Assembly (NCBI GenBank): GCA_009801085.1
Contig: VNWV01000009.1
Span: 610,501 to 674,500, forward strand
DNA from: Lasiodiplodia sp. COLG20
Taxonomy: Eukaryota; Ascomycota; Dothideomycetes; Botryosphaeriales; Botryosphaeriaceae
DNA: 64,000 nt
Direction of reading: 5' to 3'
Position 1 is the first letter of the stretch; the number at the start of each line of letters is the position of its first letter. Under the pieces are notes generated by a model. That model searched no databases and was not told where the DNA came from. It saw only the letters and a program-made list of their open reading frames with translations. Both the position numbers and the translations under genes were made by a program. Of this stretch, positions 10,507 through 21,688 are shown in pieces.

Positions 10507-11647
10507 TTGCCTTTGGTCACTCTTGATTTTGAACCCGCGATACCAATACTCATTATCAGCAAAAAGGTAGGGACCGTGGCAGGCTAGGCGACTTCATGCA
10601 AGAGCATGGTACAAGGTACGTACGCCTTTCGATGAATTTTGCAGCAGCGCGGCCTTCTTAGGCATTCGACCTTGCTTCTCAACTCTCCATGTTATGATGA
10701 AAACCTTCGTATCGTCATCCTTAGGCGTAGATCGAGACGCATGCTGAGCGTTTGAGGGAGGAACGTCTTGCCGTGCACTTGATGTACACATGCACGGGAC
10801 CTCAAGTGCCACATGGGCAGTCTTGATACTGCCGAGTAATCTTCTCTCTGATTACATGCACAACACGCATTCGAATCGCAAAATAATGCAAAGCACGATG
10901 CTGACTATTACTCTCCACAGATGAAGCCAATAGCATTGCACCAGTAGAAAAATGGCGAGGGCTAAAAGCGTTCGTTTGGACGGAGTGCGGCCAGGGACCG
11001 TTACATAGTCGCGTGCAGACACTTTGCTCAGCTACTTGCAAAACGCCGGCTAGAATGACTGTACATTCGAATTGCTCGTGCTCTTCGACAGCAGCTCTTA
11101 GCCCAACAGCACACAGGCTCTGGGGGTTTGGTCTCGTGTAGTCAGTCTACTATCACTAATCTTTATGACAATCCCCCAGCCGAGTGTCGATGGATAGTTC
11201 CCAGCGGTATACTGAAAGCATGCTGGTCTCGTATTGAGATCGGCGGCCGGGAACGCATCGAAAGAAAGGAAATGAGGGAGGGCTGGGTGGTTGGACGTAG
11301 ATACATAATTGGCGGTGGGCGGAGCATGTGGGTCTGTAAAGAATTGATGGATTTTACAACAGCGCTGCAGAGCTGGCATGGGCCAAAAAAAAAAAAAAAA
11401 GGGCCAAGAATGCTTCTGTGTTGTGTTGACAGAGCTTTACGCAGGCGGTTGCGCGGCCTGTACGCGTTGGACCCTGGTTGCAGGCGGCCCGCGGACTAGG
11501 TAGGGGGCCTAGCGGCGAGTCGAAGCTCCCGCCGCCAACAGCTAGGAGAACCAGACACGAGTTGCGCCCAAGTTGCCCTCTCCTCGTTTCCTTGCCGTCT
11601 TTCAACCGAAAGATGCGCACCGCTCTCGCGCCCTCCTCCAGTCCAAC
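10507..11647. other. intergenic, 1.1 kb, no gene seen
   Basis: Only short unsupported open frames on either strand. Contains a 16-nt A homopolymer at 11385-11400. The last ~150 bases should be the promoter and leader of the phosphoesterase gene. Confidence 0.5.
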
Positions 11648-13855
11648 ATGACCGTCTACGATGACTGGGGGTATCCCGTTTCGTCGTCGCGCAACCGCTT
11701 CCGCGAGCCACCCACCCTGATGCAGCACATTCAACTATACGCCAGGTCGCTCCTTGTGCGCGCAGCCATCTACAACCCCAATGCCCCTGCCGGCAAGACT
11801 TGGAACGTCCGGCCCATCTTCTCCGTGCCCAACATCCTGACCCTCGTCTGGCTGTTCCTCGTGCACTCGTACGAGCGCTCCGCCTTCAGCGACAACATCA
11901 GGTCCTGCGACTGGAGCAACTGGGAGAGCTGGGTGCGTGTGCCTTCAACATTCGATTCCAGATCCGGAGCGCTGACGCAATGAAACTAGCCCCACGATGC
12001 CACTCCGCACCGTCTCGTCTTTGTTGCAGACCCACAGCTCGTTGACCCGCACACCTACCCTGGCCGCCCGTGGCCTCTGTCCACCCTGACCGTTGCATAC
12101 ACCGACCAGTACCTCCGCCGCTCGTGGTCGCTGATCCAAGAGGACCTCTACCCGGATACCGTCTTCTTCCTGGGCGACCTGTTCGACGGCGGTCGAGAAT
12201 GGACCGCAGACGGCAGCGTCAGTGAGGACAAGCAGTGGAAGAATTACGGAGACAGCTTCTGGCTGCGTGAATATGACCGCTTTGGCCGGATATTCTTCAA
12301 CCACTGGGGCGATGCGGGAATGGCGCCAAGGCTGGGCCAGCCAGGACGCAAGCTGATCGCTGGACTGCCTGGGAACCACGACCTGGGATTCGCTGCTGGC
12401 ATTCGTACCAATGTGCGGAAGAGGTTCAATGCTTACTTTGGCGATGGAAACCGGATCGACGTTATCGCAAACCACACTTTCGTCTCGATAGACGCTGTTT
12501 CGCTGAGTGCGCTGGGACACGCCGCGGGTTCTGAGGATATTTGGAAGCCGACCCAGGACTTCCTCGACCAGGCGCAGGCGGAAAAGAGACGAGCTGTTGC
12601 GAGGGAATTGAGGGCAAGGAAAGGCTTGAGTCCAACTCCGCTTTACGCCCACAAGGCTTTCGAGGGCGCAGACATGGCGAAAGCGAAGTTGCCAATCGCA
12701 GATGCCGGTGATGCGGAGTTTCCAACAGTCCTCCTCAGCCACGTCCCTTTGTATCGAGCTGAAGGAACACCCTGCGGTCCGATGAGAGAACACTGGCCGC
12801 CTACCGAACCGCCAAAAGGCCAAAAGGAACCTGTCTTCCCTGACGAGCGTAACGCCATCGCCGTGCGGGGCGGCTATCAATACCAAAACGTTCTTACCAA
12901 GGATGTGTCCAAAGACGTCACCGAAAAGATTGGCAACATTGAGTATGCTTTCTCGGGCGACGATCACGACTACTGTGAAGTGGTCCACAAAGGCTACCAG
13001 TCCGGTGGACACAGCGGCATCCGCGAAATCACGGTCAAATCCCTCTCCTGGGCTATGGGCGTCCGCCATCCCGGATTCGTCATGCTCAGCCTCTGGAACC
13101 CGGTCGATGACGCGGGACAGTCTCTCCGTACGACGGATCCCACCGTCCAGAGTCATCTCTGTCTCATGCCCGACCAACTCGGTGCTTTCATCCGCTACGC
13201 TATCCTCTTCGGCATCACGCTTTTCATCCTCATGATCCGTGCCCTCGTCCTAAAGGTCAAAGCCTCCTCCGCTTCTTCCAGCTCTAACAGCCCTGACGAT
13301 GCACCAATCCTCCCCCTCGCCGAGGACCACAGAAACACGTCTTCTGCCGAGCAGGAGAAGAAGAAGCTTCTGGTGGGAGCGGCAGCCGCCGAAGCCCAGG
13401 GAAGTAGCCGTAACCGCACCGATTCAATGGGCGAGGGTGCCTCTTCCAACTCGTCGACAACTTCGCCTGACAGTAAGACCGGTCTATCCGCCCGCTCGGC
13501 TCAGCAGCCACGGACCACTACGGGACGCAATCCTAGTCCTGTTCCCTCGGGAGGCTATGGCTTGCCTCCCTCGTCATCATCGCCGATGAACGGCAACGGC
13601 TACGGCGGGGGCTATCATGCAAACGGTGGCCCCGGAAACGGCGCTGCGAAGCTGCCGCTCGTGGCATACGCGGGCTTCTACCCCGATCGCGCGGAAGAGA
13701 AGAAGAGGGAGCGCGAAAACGCAACGGTCAGCACGAAACCGGCCAAGAGGAGGAAGAAGGGCGAAGGGGTGTTCAGAGAAGAATTAGGGAAGAGCGTGGT
13801 GAGGGTTGCGGTGGTGGTGCTGACGTGGTATTTCTGGCTGATTTGGAGATGGTAG
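11648..13855 (+). CDS. TED1: Ted1/Cdc1-type metallophosphoesterase (GPI-glycan remodelling)
   Basis: Exons 11648-11932 and 11990-13855 (57-bp intron) give 716 aa. Metallophosphoesterase motifs occur in order: VADPQ (residues 107-111), GDLFDGG (157-163), GLPGNHD, LLSHVPLYR and SGDDHDYC. A hydrophobic segment near residues 55-75 (NILTLVWLFLVHSY), one after the catalytic domain (AFIRYAILFGITLFILMI) and a third at the extreme C terminus (VAVVVLTWYFWLIW) anchor it, so the catalytic domain is expected in the lumen. In yeast, Ted1 and Cdc1 (mammalian PGAP5) remove ethanolamine-phosphate from GPI anchors during ER exit. The Ser/Asn/Gly-rich stretch between the last two helices is disordered and poorly conserved. 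I prefer Ted1 over Cdc1 with moderate confidence. Confidence 0.85.
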
Positions 13856-14507
13856 AGGACAGGCTTCCTTCTCTCCCTTTCTCTTCTATTCCCCGACCTC
13901 CTCATTATGTGTTTTCATACTTGAGGAAGAGAAAGGTTTCAACGAGTTCACCATCAACTACTCGTGTTAACCACGCAACGAAAATAGACACAACAACCAC
14001 TCTCCTTTTTCCTTTTTCTTCCTTCTTTTCACTTTGTTTCCTCTTCTGTCTTGGGTGCATGACTACGGGTGTTTTGTTCGTTTTACTGCATCGATGGCAT
14101 TGTGCTTTACTTGGTTGTTAATTGCTTAGTGCCTTCATCATTGCATGAATACTTGGCGTTCTAAGGGCATACCTTGGGAGAAGGTATGGACAAATTTCAC
14201 ATCCGCATTATTAGAATACAAACAGACATCTACTGGTCATTACAGGCATCGTAATCGTGCAAATGAGTATCGCAACCGAAGGCTTGCGTGAATTGACTTT
14301 TCGCTCACGTCATAGGCAGTTTTAGCTTTCATCCAGACGTACAGGTTGATAGCTGTACATTCATGTTCGGACAGTAGTTTTAATTAATTTTTTTTTCATA
14401 CGTTAAATGGTTCATATCTCTCTTTTGACATTCCAATCATAGAAAGCCCCCATGCTTCGCCCGCCGCCCCCCTTCTACCATCTATCCAGTGCACGAAAGC
14501 GGGCAAA
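13856..14507. other. convergent 3' region, CT-rich
   Basis: 652 bp between convergent genes, with long CT-rich tracts (13860-14060) and AT-rich patches (about 14380-14410). No coding signal. Confidence 0.5.
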
Positions 14508-16559
14508 TTAGACATGGATCCACCTCGCCATCCACGTCTCGGTGACCTGCTTGGCCTCGTCAACGAGGCCCATGTCGAGTAGCAGCTGAGTAGAGCCGCG
14601 CACGGCGCTCTCGAGGGCAGAGAAGATCCAGGCGTGGGTGAAGGAGGTGTGCTCGCCGACGAAGACGGTGTGGTGCTCGGTATGATAGTAGGCGGGCAGG
14701 TAGAGCTCCTGCTGGCCGACGAGCGGCGAGGCCCACGCGCCGGCCTGGAAGTGGTCAGCCTCCCAGCAGATGCGGTCGTAGGCGCCGGTGAAGTGCTCGT
14801 TGGCGACGTCGCCGTGGACGGCGGCCATGGCGCGCGCGGCGTAGGCGACGTGCTCGTCTTCGGTCATGCTGCCGAGAGTGCGTGCAAGCGTGCCGGACTG
14901 GTAGGAGGCGAGGAGCACGCCGGGCCCGCTGCTGTTAATCTGGTAGGAGGGGTAGCAGATGCTGCCGATGCCGGCGATATCGGTGCTGCCGCAGCCGCCG
15001 ATGATGGGGGGTGAAAGATGCTCCCAGAAGCGCGTCTCGTAGTGCAGTGCGACCTTGCATGATTGCTCATACTCAAGAGTCTTGATCGCTCGCGTGAGCA
15101 AGCCCGAGTAAGATGGCAGCTGCCACAGGCGCACCTTGGAGAAGGGCACGGCGACGACGGCGTAGTCGAACTCGAGCCCGTCGAGCGTAGCGCCCCAGGG
15201 TCCATCGGGCCGCCACGACACAGTCATCTTCTGCGTCTCCTCGTCGTACGAGAGCTGCTCGACCCGCTTGCCGAAGAGGGTGCGGTTGGCGACAAGCGGC
15301 GTGAATGCCTTGGGCAACCGGCTGAGACCCTTGTCGATGGTCCGCCACTCGGTGGCACTGAAATAAACCGAGTCATATAGCCACTCCGGGTTGTTGCTCG
15401 CTGTGGAGACTGCCTCATCCGTGATGTTAACATCAGTTTGAAGCTTGTAGCGCAGGTAGCCTGCCTCGGAGAAATCGAAGTAGCCCTCGGCCACGGCCTT
15501 CTTGTGTGCATCGAAGACGTTGGTGGCGATCTCTCGCATCTTCTCCCAGGTCAGTGCGTCCCACTCGTCAATGGCCTCGAGGGCGTCCTCTACAGCGGTG
15601 ACGTTGGAATAGGAGAGAGTGGCATCAGCGGTAGCAGCTGGATCGTTGGCGCTCTTCTGGATCCACTTGATAAAGTCGACGGACCAGGCGGGATCGTGGC
15701 CATTCATCTCGTTCAGCGTGTCGGCCAGCTGGAAGACCATGCGGTGGTCCATGATCTGGATGGTATCGTTGGTCGTGGCGTTGGTCAGGCTGACAGGGAA
15801 CCGCATAGGACCCATTTCTTGGTATTGATAATCCTCAGGTGCAGTGCCGTTCAGGTAAGAGGTGTGAACACGGCCACCGATGCGCTCACTGGCCTCGATG
15901 ATCTTCCAGTTGGTGATGCCAACGGACTCGAGGAGGTACTGCCGGAGTTAGGACACTAGACGAGTTGCATCAAAGGTATCACTTACGGCAGTCATCAGGC
16001 CAGACATGCCACCGCCAACGATGCCCACGCTCTTGCCCTTCGCTTGAGCCACGAAAGCTGAGTCAGGCTCCTTCTCTTTCAAATACTCGACACCGTCGAA
16101 CCAAGGGCCCATGGGATCAGCAATGTCGGCAAAAGAGGTGCTTCTGCGAGCTTTCCTTCTCCGGACGGTAAAAGCGTCTGACCTGCCAACAAGGTCGTCT
16201 CCGGCGAAAGCGTGCAGACAGCCACCGGACTGGATGTCGGCAGGAGGTAGCCAGACGAAGCGAGTGGGCCGGTAGTCGTCCCAGCCCAGATTCCTCTTGG
16301 CCAGCGGGTGGTGTCCCACATGAGTTCTGCCGACACGGTGGTGTGCCTCGTACGGACTGGCCAGCTCGCAAGAACCGTAGTGGACAGAGAGTTCTCCATC
16401 GATGGGGCGGGCGAAGTCAATATGAATGTTGGTCATACCATCCGCTTCGGCAACAAAAGGGCCCTTGAAGACGACGGCCATGGAGGCGGGGACGGAGACA
16501 GCGGCGGCATTGCCAGCCACGAAGGCGGCAGCTGCAAAGGTGCGTGAAACGATACGCAT
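14508..16559 (-). CDS. secreted flavin amine oxidase (L-amino-acid-oxidase-like)
   Basis: Exons 16559-15987 and 15938-14508 with a 48-bp intron encode 667 aa. Residues 1 to about 20 are a signal peptide (FAAAAFVAGNAAAVSVPAS). The dinucleotide-binding loop VGIVGGGMSGLMTA (178-191) ends at the intron. The next exon continues with WKIIEASERIGGRVHTSYL, the FAD-contacting ERIGGR motif. Near the C terminus VFVGEHTSFTHAWIFSALES is the second FAD-binding block of the amino-oxidase family. Such enzymes oxidatively deaminate L-amino acids to 2-oxo acids, ammonia and H2O2; several Asn-X-Thr/Ser sites fit secretion. The ~170-residue region before the Rossmann loop is typical of fungal LAO-like proteins. 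Substrate range cannot be read from sequence. Confidence 0.88.
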
Positions 16560-17684
16560 GCTGAGGAAAGACTTGAGGATCGGCCTGCTGAAGCAAGCAC
16601 AAGGACGTCGGGCAGCCTTTTAAATTCATGTCATCTTGGACATATCTCCCGAGCCTCGACGGTGAAGACCGATCTTGGCACGCCCTGCGGTCGTCCATCC
16701 CGTGAGTCAGATGGACAAGATAACGGTGTTCGTCGTTTGTGCTCCGGTCGAAATGCCGGAAGAAGAGCGCGGAGAGCGGGCTCTCCCCGCAAGCGTGGCA
16801 TTGGTCAGGCTCAGGCGTCCATATAGTGGTACATTTTAGCGAGAGGGGTGACGAAGCAGAGGGCGGCGATAAGGCAGGAACGTCTTTCCCAGGACATGAT
16901 TGACGGCCTGGAATGGCAGGCGGCCAGTGCTTTCGGGAGTGGACATGTCGGGCCCATCACCGGTTGCCGACAGGAAGTACAGAAGTGCAGTACAGCGGGA
17001 GGCGTTCGCGAATTTGTGTCAGATGGCTGGCTGGATGTCTTTCCGTGTGTCAGATGCCTGGCCGGAGCAAGTGTCCGAGCATGATTTATCTGTGTTGGTG
17101 AGCGGCCGTTTCTCCTCGCGGACAGTGGTGAAGTCGGTGTTCTGAGGCCGGAGCATTCTTCACGCTAGCCTTCGGCTCTGGATGCAGAAGGTCGATGCGA
17201 GAGCGGGTCGTGGGGTTCGAAAAGCCGGTAGATCTGGATAAGCCGGTGCAAGGTGGTGCGGCTCTGGACCGGCATTACGCGCGGCCAAAACGTAAAGCGC
17301 GGGTAGAAGGCAAAGCGCGGCGGCTGACGTCATCCGCGCCGACAGTCGAGTCGAGGGACGAGGTTGAAGAGAGACTGTGGATAGGAACAGGAGGGTGCAC
17401 TCCGCTTTATAGTCTGCCGTACAACCGAGCCTTGGCCGAGTGCGAAATAGGCATGAGGATAGGCGGCGTGTGCAAGATGGCCCATCAATTGCGCGATGGC
17501 CGTGACTCGTGCGAAGCTTGGGTTAACTTTAAGTTGTGGCCGAAGAGCCGCGCCGGCGCACTGGCCCGGGCCGGCAGCAACAAACCTTCGGCCGGGCCGC
17601 CGAGTGACTCGCCAACCTTTTCACGTCACCATCGCGAAAGTTGACCGTCGGCATATCAAACCACTCCCATGGCCGCTTCCGGAG
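16560..17684. other. divergent promoter region, 1.1 kb
   Basis: Lies between the start of the minus-strand amine oxidase gene and the plus-strand PPR gene. Two short overlapping open frames (17195-17644 and the upstream extension from 17496) are low-complexity, Arg-rich and not supported. An ATG in strong context at 17669 opens a 21-codon frame overlapping the chosen PPR start. Confidence 0.5.
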
Positions 17685-20108
17685 ATGAGACCGCCCCCAC
17701 GAAGCTTTCTCCGAAGACTGCCACAGCCATGTAAAAAGAAGCAAGCCCAACCACCGCACCAACCATGGCTCGCATACGGCGCCGCCTTGGGCAAATCCGC
17801 TCTGGAAGTGCGCCTCGAGCAGGAAGCGGGCGCGACGCTTTTCCCTCGCACCTCAGCCTCCCTGCTCAACCGCACAAAAGCCTTGCAGGTCAAGGAGTTC
17901 CTTAATGCTCCCTGGAACACGCTCCAAGTCCGCTTCAACTGCCCTCCAGCTAAGCGGCCCCATCTGGATGACTTCAACCTGCACCTATGGATGAGCTTGG
18001 CCGACCCAACCGACCGCAAGACTGCCAAAATCTTGTGGAGGCTGTACACCAAGCTGCATCTGACTTCGCCCGACTTCCTGCGCGCCCTGTCTTCCAAAGC
18101 CTGGGACATTCTGTGGCGCACACAATCTCTTCGCACCATGGCCGAGCCGAAAGTCGTTGCCCATTTAACCCAGTTGGCCGAGCACATGCAGACCGCAGGA
18201 CACAAGGCCACCTTTGAACAACGCCTCGTTCACATAGAGACCCTCTTCGGCCAAGGAGCACGCCAAGCAGCCCTCGAGAAATGGGACCGGGGCTACCAAT
18301 CTGGCACCCAGGATAGCTACAGGCCTGACTACCTGGAGCTCGGCGTCCGCATGCATGCCGTTGCTGGAAACGTCATGCGCTCCCAGGAGCTTCTCGTCGA
18401 CTTGTTTGCCTCGCACCCGACGCTGAATCCACGCCTGATCCTGTATGTCTTCGATGCTCACTTGCAAACATCCTCCAATGCCACCAGCCACGTGAAGCAG
18501 GCTTGGGCCCTCTACCTGCACCTGCACCATCTTCTTGGAGACGACATGGCAGTGAAGGACTACGAACGCTGTTACGCTGCCTTCTTGAGATATGGCCACC
18601 GCGAGCATGCCCTGGCCGTTTTCCGCGACATGATGGCCGCCGACGAACTTCGTGGTCCTGAAGGCTACAAGGCCAACGCAAGCGTCCTGAAAGGCTTCAA
18701 TGACCTGACCGCTGTTCTCCACGGCGCAGACCAGCTGAACCAGATCTTTCTGAGCGGCTTGTCTTCATTGCCGAAAACCCACCAGAACAAGTTCTTCTAC
18801 GCCAAGTGGATCGACCGATTGGTCTCGGCCGGAGATGTCGACGCAGCAGCCCAGGTATTGGAGTTGATGTTCGAGCGAGACGTACAGCCCCGGGCCCGCC
18901 ACCTCAATACCCTGATTAGGGGGTGGATCCAGACTCGAGATCCCAGCAACCTGCAGAAGGCTGAGACTTTGGCTCTCCAGATGGTCGTCCAACGTATCAC
19001 CCTGGTGCAGCATCGCAACAGCCCGGCCCAACACAGAGTATCCGAACGACTAAAGTCGCGCCAAAGGCTGTTCCTCCGTCGCACCCTCCCGCCTGCGACG
19101 AGCGAAACCTTCGCTTCCTTGAGACAAATCTGTTTGCAACGAGGCGATGAACAGACGCTCGCGAGCATCCAGACTTGGCAAATTGTGCACGCAGGCCTTT
19201 CCACCACCACTGAAGCACTCAACACCCAACTATCCTTCTACCTCCAGCGCGGCCACCTCCGCCAAGTCTGGCATACCTTCCAACGCGACGTGCTCAGCCG
19301 CCCCACGCAAAAAATAAAACCCGCCAATCCCGACATCGGTACCTTCGTCCTCCTCTGGGAAGCCTCACACTTCAAGCAGCGCACCTCTGGCCGCAGCTCG
19401 CCCTATCAACCTCGATCCTCGCGCACATCCTTCCCGCCCCCGTCCATCATCCTCAGGCACACGCTGACCTGGCTCTCCACCCTCTCCGCACGCAACCCTT
19501 CCGCCCACGCCTCTACACTCGCCGAACTCTCTCGTTCGCGCATTCCCAACCGCATCATCGCCACATACACGGCCTGGAACGACTTGACAGGAGCTCTCGT
19601 CGCTCTGCACGTGCTGCGCCACAATTTCCGCCAACCTGCGCCGACCCAGTATGCCACCAACCTGCTCGCTCGCGCCCTCGCGCGCCTGGGCTTCCCGTCA
19701 GCCGACATTCGCTCCCGAACCCCGGCCCGCCGCCGTCAACTCAACGCCTCGGCCGGCCTGCACCACAACCTCGACAAGATCCTGCGCGCTCTGCACGCCC
19801 TGTTGCAGCGACGTCTCTCTGCTTCCTCCTCCTCCTCATCCCGGCAAAATGCCGAGACAAGTAGGGCCGGCGAGAATGAGAAGAAAGAGAAACCGGAAGC
19901 CGACGACGACCCGAACCACAACAACGCGACGATCCTGCTGAACGCGCTGAGCGAATTGACCCGCGCTGTGCTGTTGCGCCAGGGCATACCGCCTGCCAAG
20001 ATCGAAGCGCGTGTCGACGGCCTTAAGAAAAGCCTCGGCGTCGATCCCGCCATGCCAACAGGTGACAAGACGGCTTGGGAGGTTGCCAAGGAGCTGGGCA
20101 TGGTGTAA
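17685..20108 (+). CDS. mitochondrial pentatricopeptide-repeat-type protein
   Basis: Intronless; 807 aa from the ATG at 17685. The frame stays open up to an ATG at 17496, but 17685 gives a compact basic mitochondrial-targeting-like N terminus (MRPPPRSFLRRLPQPCKKK), so I prefer it. The body is all-helical with degenerate 35-residue repeats: stretches such as YERCYAAFLRYGHREHALAV, FFYAKWIDRLVSAGDVDAAA and RHLNTLIRGWIQTRDPSNL have the helix-turn-helix spacing of PPR units. Residues about 765-785 are Ser/Glu/Lys-rich and disordered. Fungal PPR proteins bind mitochondrial RNA and control its processing or translation; the target here is unknown. The C terminus ends in a short conserved-looking helix (AWEVAKELGMV). 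Confidence 0.78.
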   Translation: MRPPPRSFLRRLPQPCKKKQAQPPHQPWLAYGAALGKSALEVRLEQEAGATLFPRTSASLLNRTKALQVKEFLNAPWNTLQVRFNCPPAKRPHLDDFNLHLWMSLADPTDRKTAKILWRLYTKLHLTSPDFLRALSSKAWDILWRTQSLRTMAEPKVVAHLTQLAEHMQTAGHKATFEQRLVHIETLFGQGARQAALEKWDRGYQSGTQDSYRPDYLELGVRMHAVAGNVMRSQELLVDLFASHPTLNPRLILYVFDAHLQTSSNATSHVKQAWALYLHLHHLLGDDMAVKDYERCYAAFLRYGHREHALAVFRDMMAADELRGPEGYKANASVLKGFNDLTAVLHGADQLNQIFLSGLSSLPKTHQNKFFYAKWIDRLVSAGDVDAAAQVLELMFERDVQPRARHLNTLIRGWIQTRDPSNLQKAETLALQMVVQRITLVQHRNSPAQHRVSERLKSRQRLFLRRTLPPATSETFASLRQICLQRGDEQTLASIQTWQIVHAGLSTTTEALNTQLSFYLQRGHLRQVWHTFQRDVLSRPTQKIKPANPDIGTFVLLWEASHFKQRTSGRSSPYQPRSSRTSFPPPSIILRHTLTWLSTLSARNPSAHASTLAELSRSRIPNRIIATYTAWNDLTGALVALHVLRHNFRQPAPTQYATNLLARALARLGFPSADIRSRTPARRRQLNASAGLHHNLDKILRALHALLQRRLSASSSSSSRQNAETSRAGENEKKEKPEADDDPNHNNATILLNALSELTRAVLLRQGIPPAKIEARVDGLKKSLGVDPAMPTGDKTAWEVAKELGMV

Positions 20109-21688
20109 GGATCAAGAACAGCCGAAACTCAACCACCACCTCTTAACTGTCATCACCATAACTTATATAGGTATTTTGGCATCAAAATCATCGTCTCTCT
20201 CCCTCTCTCTCATCCTTTCTTTTCTGATTATTTCTTTCTTTTTTTCCCCCCTAGGAAAGGAGGAGGCGGGGTCTAGTTACAGAGGCGCCAATGCGATAAC
20301 AAGACGCGTCCTTTGGTAGCCAATTGGTTTCCCCTGAGCGGATGGAGAATTGAGACGCAGTAAAAGGGTGTGTCTTGTTCATGTACAACACTTGCATATG
20401 CTGGGCGTTCGGACGGGCATTTCAACGATAGGTCGGATACCGCATTTCATCTTGATCTACATTTTCTCAGCTCATCATTGATACCCAAAATTTCAGATTC
20501 AAGACTGTAGTCTTCATTTTACAACAGCCGCACACACATGCAAGAGACCAACCCGGTTTTTGAAGATCATTGACTATCCGTGTCCATATACTTATGTCTG
20601 TCTGTACAAATTTGGGAATCTTAACTAATGAACCACCCCTTTCTCACCTCTATGGTTGCCCGCAATTGCTCCATCCTTGACATGTACGGCAGGACTCGTG
20701 GATCAATGTACTGTCTCAAGTCCATTCGAGCCAGCGTACGTTCAAGGACTTCGATATGCGGCGCTGAGGGGGGGAAGAAAGAAAGTTGAAACCATGCCCG
20801 TCTATGCACGTAAAAGGAATCGATGAAGTTTTTGAGAAACCGATGCAGCAAACGAGAACAAAATGCAGACTAAACCAGACTATGGGTGGGGAAAACTATG
20901 ACTTGTCAAAGAAGGAGAGTGACAAAGTAAGATTGTTGTGAAAAAGAGGTGCCGCCTGTTGTGATAACAAACAAAAAAAAAGAGATGCCGCCGCAAGGGG
21001 AATATGCCAGCAAAATAGCAAGTTGTTGTTAAGAAGCATGGAAGAAGAGCTACTTCGACAAAGGCCCCCAAGAGGACAAACGGACGGAAGTCCGGTCTCC
21101 GAGGGATGGCGCTGCCAACAGGTCTAATGCATCTCAGCCGTATGTTGTTTGCTGAGTAGACGAGTAAAGCTTGCCGAATTGCAATTTCAGATGGTCGTCC
21201 ACAAGGGACGAGGCGTGGTGATCCACGAAAATAGCATTCGCAGCGCTGTCGTCTCTTTTTGACGACACAGCGCCGTTTAGAGAAGCGGAAAATAAGAAGG
21301 TCGGGGGTATAGTCGCAAAAGAAAAACTGAAGTGTAAAGAGTATGCGAATTTTTTTTCCCAGCCACACCGTTGAACGCCGTGAGATTGGCCGACAACTCC
21401 TGTTTCAATGATTTTGCTCGTTGCTGGAGGGTCCTAAAGGCATGTTCTCTGCTGAAAAGAGTGGAAGCGTGGATGAGTATGAACGTTCTGAGGATGAGCG
21501 AAGTCCCACGCCAACTTCTGGCCCATCCAAATGCGTTTCGTATGGTCGAAATGTGCTCGTGCTGTACAACCCCGTGCCAAGGGAGAAAGAAAAGAACGAC
21601 CGGCGCGAATCCAAACGTGTCCGGAATACGCCCAACTGTGCATGTGCTCATTCGCAGATAGTCTTCATAAGCAGCTTCGGTTCGTTGC
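20109..21688. other. convergent intergenic region, 1.6 kb
   Basis: Contains CT-rich 3' trailer sequence (20190-20250) and otherwise unremarkable DNA. Short open frames on both strands lack start context, splice signals and recognisable product features. The 3' trailer of the kinase gene probably occupies its right end. Confidence 0.5.

Noticed and set aside
14508..20108. Amine oxidase and neighbours as a secondary-metabolite cluster
   Set aside because: No polyketide synthase, NRPS, P450, transporter or pathway regulator nearby; the neighbours are housekeeping genes.
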